Of a stretch of DNA of 64,000 bases, positions 58,017 through 64,000 are shown one piece after another. Made by a program: the position numbers and the translations under genes. Position 1 is the stretch's first letter, and every line of letters starts with the position of its first letter. Below the pieces are notes generated by a model. That model was given only the letters and a program-made list of their open reading frames with translations. It was not told where the DNA came from and did no database searches. This DNA is from Proteles cristata cristata (lineage: Eukaryota; Chordata; Mammalia; Carnivora; Hyaenidae), in NCBI GenBank assembly GCA_017311185.1, contig JAESUZ010004534.1, forward strand, positions 2,813,501-2,877,500. Reading direction: 5' to 3'.

Positions 58017-59963
58017 ATGACTCTAACCCATATTTTTCAATAATAACACTGAATGTAAATGGATTAAATGCTCAAATCAAAAGACATAGGGTAGCAGAAT
58101 GGATAAAACAAAAAAGCCATCTATTTTCTGTCTACAAGAGACTCATTTTAGACCTGAAGACACTTTCAGATTGAAAGTAAGGGATGGAGAAATATCTATC
58201 ATGCTACTTGAAGTCAAAAGAAAGCTGGACTAGCCATACTTATATCAGAAAAACTGGACTTTAAAGTAAAGGCAGTAACAAGGGATGAAGAAGGGCACTA
58301 ATAATTACAGGATCTATCCATCAGGAAGAGCTAACAATTATAAATGTCTATGCACCAAATACAGAAGCACCCAAATACATAAAACAGTTATTCACAAACA
58401 GAAACAATCTTATAGATAAGAACATGCTAATAGCAGGGAGCAGGGGACTTTAATACTCCACTTATAGCAATGGCTACATTAACTAGAAAATCACCAAAAT
58501 CACGAAAGAAACAATGGACTTGAATGACACACTGGACCAGATGGATTTGACAGATAAATTTAGAACTCTACATCCTGAGGCCATGAAATTCACTTTCTTC
58601 TCAAGAGCCCATGGCACATTCTCCAAGATAGATCACATACTGGGACATAAAGTAGTCCTCAATAAATATAAAAGAATTGAGCTCATACCATCCACACTTT
58701 CAGATCACAATGCTATGAAATTTGAAATCAATCACAGGAAAAAGTCTGGAAAACCACCAAAACCATGGAGATTAAAGAACACCCTACCAAACAATATATG
58801 GGCCAATCAAGCAATTAGAGAAGAAATTTAGAAAAAGTGCAAGTACAAAATCTAACAGCACACCTAAAGAAACCAGAAGGAGAGAAACAAGAGCACTCCA
58901 AAACCAGTAGAAGAAGAGAAATAATAAAGATCAGGGCAGAAATAAACAACATAGAAACCAAAATAAACAGTTGAACAGAACAATGAAACCGAGAGTTGTT
59001 TTTATGAGAAAATAAACAAAATTGATCAACCTGTAGCCAGGCTTCTCAAAAAAGAAAAGAGAGAGCACCCAAATAGACAAAATCATGAATGAAAATGGAT
59101 TTATTACAACTAACCCCTCAGAAATACAAGCAATCATCAGGGAATACTATGAAAAATTATATGCCAACAAACTAGGCAACTTAGAAGAAATGGAAAAATT
59201 CGTAAACATACACACACTACCAAATTTCACACGGGAAGAGAGAAAATCTGAACATACCCATAACTAGTGAAGAAATTGAATTAGTTATCAAAAATTTCCC
59301 AACAAATAAGAGTCCTAGGCCAGATAGCTTCCCTGGGGAATACTACCAGACATTTAAATCAGAGTTAATACCCATTCTTCTCAAGCTATTCCAAAAAATT
59401 GAAGTTGAAGGAAAACTGGACTCATTCTACAAGGCCAGCATCACTTTGATTTCCAACACAGACAGAGACCCAGAAAAAAAAGAGAACTACAGGCCAATAC
59501 CCTTGATGAATACAGATGCAAAAATCCTCAACAAGATACTTGCAAATCGAATGCATCAGCACATAAAAAGAATTATCCACCATAATCAAGTGGGATTCAT
59601 TCCTGGGCTACAGGAATGAATGGTTCAATATTCATAAATCAATCAATGTGATACATCACATTAACAAAAGAAAGGTTAAAAACCATACAATCCTGTCGAT
59701 AGATGCAGAAAAGGCATTTGACAAAATACAGCATCCCTTCTTAATAAAGACCCTCAAGAAAGTCGGGATAGAAGGAGCTTACACATCATAAAAACCATTT
59801 ATGAGAAGCCCTCAGCTAACATCATCCTCAATGGGGAAAAACTGAGAACTTTCCCCCTGAGATCAGGAACACGACAGGGATGTCCACTCTCACCACTGTT
59901 GTTTAAGAAAGTGCTAGAAGTTCTAGCATCAGCCATCAGACAACAAAAGGAAATAAAAGACAA
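58017..59963 (+). pseudogene. L1 ORF2, endonuclease and N-terminal RT, broken
   Basis: The start region (58017) and QETHF glutamate motif (near 58134-58148) are present. A 105-codon open piece (58514-58831) carries the end of the endonuclease, including the SDH catalytic motif (LSDHNAM). A 60-codon piece (59085-59267) is the linker before the RT. RT text reaches [15 protein letters not shown] sequence near 59870-59905 and then stops before the FADD motif. Several frameshifts and stops are visible. Confidence 0.85.
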
Positions 59964-60204
59964 CTTTTGATCCCCCCTAAACGTAAGTACTAATAACCTA
60001 CTCTTGACTAGATGTCTTACTGATAACCTAGTTGAATAACACCTATTCTATATGTTATATGTACTATATACAGTATTCATACAATAAGATAAGCTAGAGG
60101 GAAAAAATGTTACTAAGAAAATCATAGGAAGAGAAAATGCATTTATAGTATTATACTAATACATAATCCACGTGCAGTTCATACCCATGTTCAAGGGTCA
60201 ACTG
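59964..60204 (+). mobile_element. MER2/Tigger-like DNA transposon end
   Basis: ACTTTTGATCCCCCCTAAAC, CTACTCTTGACTAGATGTC, a TATATGTACTATATACAGTA stretch and the terminal CATGTTCAAGGGTCAACTG fit a MER2-like Tigger remnant. The end is followed by TA, the expected target. The left end is missing at the L1 join. Confidence 0.75.
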
Positions 60205-60511
60205 TATATCCAGTCAGCCAATCCCAAACACCAAGCCAACTTGGCATTCTCACCCCAAAGTTGACTATTTGGCCGCAGCCAATCACGTATTTCCTGTTTT
60301 TTTCTTCCTTTTCTTTATTTTTCATTCTGCAAAGCTTCCTGTCTTCTGCCTCATTTTGCAGTTTTCTGAAAGGAGACTGACTGTAAGAAGTCAGTCTCCT
60401 TTTAACATGAAGTGTTAAAGTTTGTTTGTATCACCCTAAATTGTCTTTCTTTAATCATTTTGTAACAAAACCTAAATTTAGAGAATCCCTTCAAATACTT
60501 GTGTAAGATAC
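60205..60511. other. Unassigned sequence with a perfect short inverted repeat
   Basis: It contains GCAGCCAATCACG near 60276 and a T/C-rich run. The inverted repeat is listed separately. No gene. Confidence 0.45.
60369..60402. repeat. 14 bp perfect inverted repeat (hairpin)
   Basis: AAAGGAGACTGACT (60369-60382), loop GTAAGA, then AGTCAGTCTCCTTT (60389-60402). All 14 pairs match. Confidence 0.95.
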
Positions 60512-60950
60512 TGTAACCAGGGAGACTGCAGGGAAGAGTTCTGTGCCCAGAACCACCCACCTAAGTCAGCAAATATCCCTTTACTGAAGGAGTATACAGA
60601 AATAAACAAAGGCCACCCAAATGAGAAGGAGTAAAGGCTACTTATTCAGGCTTGATATAGCAAGGAAGACAGACACCATCATTTGCATTTTGAGGGAGAC
60701 TCAAAGGCAGGCAGAGGAGTGGGATAGCATGGAAACAAAGAAGACTTCAGGTACTCCCTGAGTAGAAGCTATTGGCATGGAGAAGTTCAAGGTGGGCTAA
60801 CTAGAAGTGGGGCATTCTATGAGATTGGATAGGACAGCTGATATTTTACTTTCTCTGGTTATTTATTACATTGGAACTCAGGACGAAAACTAAAGAAGGT
60901 GTCAACTATTGATCAAATCCTGGCTATTTGGGCCTGATTACTACAAAGGC
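60512..60950 (-). mobile_element. LTR-like block, reversed, unclassified
   Basis: Read on the minus strand it contains a CCTGAATAAGTAGCC region (drifted poly(A) signal), TTCTCATTTGGGTGGCC, GTTTATTTCTG and ends TCTCCCTGGTTACA, so the plus strand starts TGTAACCAGG at 60512. This resembles the R-U5 of a retroviral LTR. I cannot fix the other end or the family. Confidence 0.45.
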
Positions 60951-61619
60951 TATGATTCAGCATCTTGGACTGGTTGCTACAGGTTGTGAACCAGAGTTCT
61001 ATTTTAATATATGTCTGACCATTGTCCATTTCTATATTCAGCCTCCCAAGCCTTTGGGTATGCTACTGATCTCCTGCTCCTTCATAAACTATTCACATTT
61101 ATTTCCAACGGTAAGAATACATTTTCACTGAGATAATGAGTCCTTACTTTTTTTGATGCCAAAATGATCCATCATTGCCAGGGTGAATTCAAATGAAGTG
61201 AACAAAAAAAATTTTTTTGAAGAAAATGAAAGTTGACTACAAAAGGGAACTATGGTGTCAGAAAATGAATTTAAGATATACTCTCAGGAGAGTTGAAACT
61301 GAATACTAAAAGAGGCTGAGAGAGTTTAACAGAGACCACACAGTGAAAATCTAAAAAGACCATTGGGCATTGCCATAATGATCTTTAAATTGTATGTTCT
61401 GTTCTTTTTCTAGATCAAATATGGTAAAATTTAGTAAATTCATTTTGTGAGAATTAATAGTGGAAATGTAATCAACACCCCCTAATAATACTTTTTAAAA
61501 TGTGTAGGTCTGCAATGACCTTTTCCCTAAGAATTGGAGGGAAATCCCTGATGGTTCCCCAACCACAAGAGGATCTATTCCCAAGCTCTTACTGTGACTT
61601 AGAAAGCTATTCTTCATTT
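60951..61619. other. No feature recognised
   Basis: Possibly the remaining U3 of the LTR-like block at first, then unique-looking sequence. Confidence 0.45.
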
Positions 61620-61880
61620 AGTCTCTCCCTGCTCCTTGAGCTTCATCCCCTATAATTCTTTCTTCTTCCCATCCATTCCCCTTACATATAACACAGAACT
61701 GGAGCACAAATCATACTAAATTGCTGGAAATCCCTTGAATACAAAATGGCATCTCATAAATCTTTGAATGTGCAAAGTTTCTCCTCTTTAAATTCTCTCA
61801 TCCTCTGTCTCCTTTGGTAACATACTCATTCTTCAAGACTCAGTCTACTCTTAAAATGTTTTTTTGACCCTTCACATTAT
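61620..61880 (+). mobile_element. Possible diverged L2
   Basis: TACTCATTCTTCAAGACTC and AGTCTACTCTTAAAATGTTT resemble the L2 text that precedes its 3' UTR. Weak. Confidence 0.4.
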
Positions 61881-61967
61881 TAAAAGAAAGGAATAGAATA
61901 TGGAAGGGAGATTTCCTTTGAACATATTCCAAGAAAAGATAATGAATGAAAACATAAATCACCAAAT

Positions 61968-62100
61968 GGTGTTAAGAGAGAACATACATGCTTCAGAGTC
62001 AGAGAGATTTACAAACTATAATCCAGAGCATACTACTTCATCTCTATCAATCTCTTCGACCATATAACAAGGAAAACAGTTCCACAGATAGTCCTTATTA
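61968..62100 (+). mobile_element. Diverged MIR core
   Basis: GGTGTTAAGAGAGAACATAC, GCTTCAGAGTCAGAGAGA and ACTTCATCTCTATCAATCTC follow MIR order. Confidence 0.6.
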
Positions 62101-62189
62101 TAAGTCTTTTCCTTCTCTCTTCCTCACCCAAAAGACTCATTATTAAGGTTAGCATTTGCATAATATAATGTAAATTTCAAAATTTAAAG

Positions 62190-62330
62190 TAGTTTTTAAA
62201 CAATTGTCTTATTTAATCTTTAAATGGGTCCTAAGAAATAGGCTATATTTATTATCTTAAGAGAAAGAAAAAGAAGCTAAGTGTCAGTCTGGAGTTTATT
62301 CCAAGTCCTGTTTCCAGATCCCATATTGTC
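62190..62330 (+). mobile_element. Possible MIR 3' part
   Basis: GTCTTATTTAATCTTTAAAT and ATTTATTATCTTAAGAG, then CTAAGTGTCAGTCTGGAG. Weak match. Confidence 0.4.
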
Positions 62331-64000
62331 ATTTTAAAACTTATCCCCTTGACTTAAAAGGCCCTGATATTACTATACTAAAATTACTTTAACCTTGCCT
62401 TTACCAATATTTAAATGCCATTGAAAACTTACTATTAATCATCCTTTACTTTCACATTTCAACAAAGTAACAAGCTAACTGGAAGTGAAATCTCAGAAAT
62501 GAATAACATTTCATTTCATATTACCAAATTTTTTAGACCAGGATGTTATACTTGTTAATTTTCAGTCAAAGACCTGGTGAGATTTATGAAGTTTCTGGGG
62601 AAAATTTCATAAAATCCTATTATTTGGTAGGGAGGTGTGTGTTGTGCTAAAAATAGTAAGCAGTAAGCCATTGAATTGGAATGAAACTATGCGTATACAT
62701 TTATGTAGCTTTTAACAGATGGTTGCATGTGTTGGATTATTAAGTGGTCTAAATTTTTAAGCTACTTTAATGCAGTAAGACAGCTAAAAATCATGTTGCT
62801 AAAATAAAAGAACAGTCTTTTGAAGGATAGCCAAAAAACATTGAAAAGTCACTTTGAACCTCCTGAAGTGATCAATAGCATTCTTTATCCACTGTAGCAC
62901 CCCTCACTCTAGACCCCTTCTTCTCTTCACATTCCCAGCAAAAATACAGCAAACACATACTGATTGGACCAAGTTCAAACATATTATAATTTTGTTTGGT
63001 AAAATCTTAGAGAAAAGCTTAAAGGCTATCCAATCACTAAACATGACTATGCTCATGATTATTGGTCTAACCATTTATATCCATCCCTCATCAATGGTAA
63101 GAAGGGGAAGAACACTAGAGGGTCCATCTATCTTCCTTTCTGAAATGCATTATTGAAAGGGAATTTTGGAAAATTGTTTTTTATTCTAGTAGGACCATAC
63201 CTAGCATTTATGGAGCCTAGGCAAGGGTACAAATAGAAGCCCATTTCCATATGCCTGAATATCTTAGAGTTAACTAACAGAATAAATAAAACAGCTTTCA
63301 TTATTCTACTTTTGAAAACATACTTTAATAATCCACAGGCCAGGTTTAAATTTAGAATTCTTAGACTCCCATAGTAGAATGTGATATTGTGGAAAGAGAA
63401 GACCTTCATCTGCTCTTCTACTCTTCCCTCCTCCTATACCACCCAGATCTGTGAGCATCTGCCTAGTATCCATATGCTAGGCCTCAAGTTCAAGAACTTA
63501 GGCTTCAAGTTCAAGCTCTGTTAGGCTCTTGGCTTCCCCTCAGCTCTAGCATGCATACACCAGAGCTATGATCTACCCTTAGGAGGTGAGTAGAGGTAGG
63601 AAGTCTACACAGGCCCTGGAATCTCAGATCCACTGAATCAGATGATTCTAGAGTCCTAGTTATCCAGGGTATGGTCAAGTTGGGGGTTATGGGAGATTGC
63701 AGGCTGCCTGGCCCCACAGATATCTCTTCCTCAAAGAGAAAGATGCAAGAGAGGGGCCCTCAGAACCACAGGAGCCAAGGTAGGCCCCTCTCAGGTTTAT
63801 GTCTCATTTTTATAAAAATAAATAAATGTTTTCTTCTCCTAAAAGCCATAGCACATTTAGAGATGCCTCAAATTGACACCAACACTATCATTCTAAACAT
63901 TCCTCTATTACATTTTTTAAAAGCAGATTACAAGAAAGAATAAGAGGCATGAATTGTTGTTTTGCCTCAAATCTTCTCTCATTGACATTTTGAAGCCACT
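62331..64000. other. Final stretch without recognisable gene or repeat
   Basis: About 1.7 kb of unique-looking sequence to the window end. Frames at 63128-63409, 63511-63717 and 63671-63943 overlap on opposite strands and have no domain. No splice-framed exon can be supported. Confidence 0.5.

Larger units (their letters stand above)
56821..59963 (+). mobile_element. Younger L1 lacking its 3' half
   Basis: Homology to the L1 at 551-3609 begins at CAGGGCTAC (56826; compare 1918). ORF1, the intergenic stretch and ORF2 as far as the middle of the RT follow in order. It then stops at about 59963 in ORF2 text (GGAAATAAAAGACAAC), with no 3' UTR or A tail, and runs directly into a MER2-like end. 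Confidence 0.87.

Noticed and set aside
1..60000. Repeated ~200 base units resembling a CRISPR or satellite array
   Set aside because: The units are dispersed, occur in both orientations, carry their own target duplications and have A tails. They are SINEs.
60369..60402. Hairpin as a microRNA precursor
   Set aside because: A 14 bp stem is too short for a normal precursor, and no flanking complementarity extends it.

Overview
The window is nuclear DNA from a carnivoran mammal, most likely a cat or another feliform. The main evidence is about 24 copies of a lysine-tRNA-derived SINE whose head reads GGGGCGCCTGGGTGGCT. It carries RNA polymerase III A and B boxes and a pyrimidine-rich body, and ends in AAATAAA plus an A tail (CAN-SINE type, feliform SINEC_F-like). 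The same genome's own LINE-1 family is also present, and older mammalian repeats (L1M, L2, MIR, MaLR and other LTRs, a MER2/Tigger piece) fill much of the rest.

I found no functional protein-coding gene, no exon I can recognise, no true tRNA or rRNA gene, and no CRISPR or prokaryotic feature. Every open frame with recognisable protein similarity is a piece of LINE-1 ORF1 or ORF2, broken by stops and frameshifts. The window is therefore an intergenic desert or the inside of a large intron.

Layout. 1-7.2 kb: a SINE, then an old L1M split by a younger L1 that kept its 5' UTR, ORF1, the start of ORF2 and its 3' UTR but lost the middle. 7.2-13.8 kb: quiet sequence with a TG microsatellite, a probable solo retroviral LTR (8811-9436), an L2 tail and a reversed old L1. 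13.8-23.5 kb: old L1 and HAL1-like pieces carrying many SINEs, a MaLR-type LTR and a small L1 insertion with a 15 bp duplication. 23.5-31.4 kb: mostly unique sequence, then stacked L1, SINE and LTR pieces. 31.4-43.1 kb: an LTR split by a SINE, old L1s in opposite orientation, a tail-to-tail SINE pair, and two nested 5'-inverted L1 insertions. 43.1-56.8 kb: mostly unique sequence with MIR and L2 fossils, a few SINEs and another LTR. 56.8-60 kb: an L1 with ORF1 and half of ORF2 that stops abruptly against a MER2-like end. 60-64 kb: an LTR-like block, faint MIR/L2 traces and unique sequence.

The instructive content is the history of insertions: target duplications, nesting, twin-priming inversions and SINE subfamilies. 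I see no sign of an undescribed functional system. Family names finer than SINE, L1, L2, MIR or LTR are from memory of consensus sequences and should be confirmed with RepeatMasker/Dfam.
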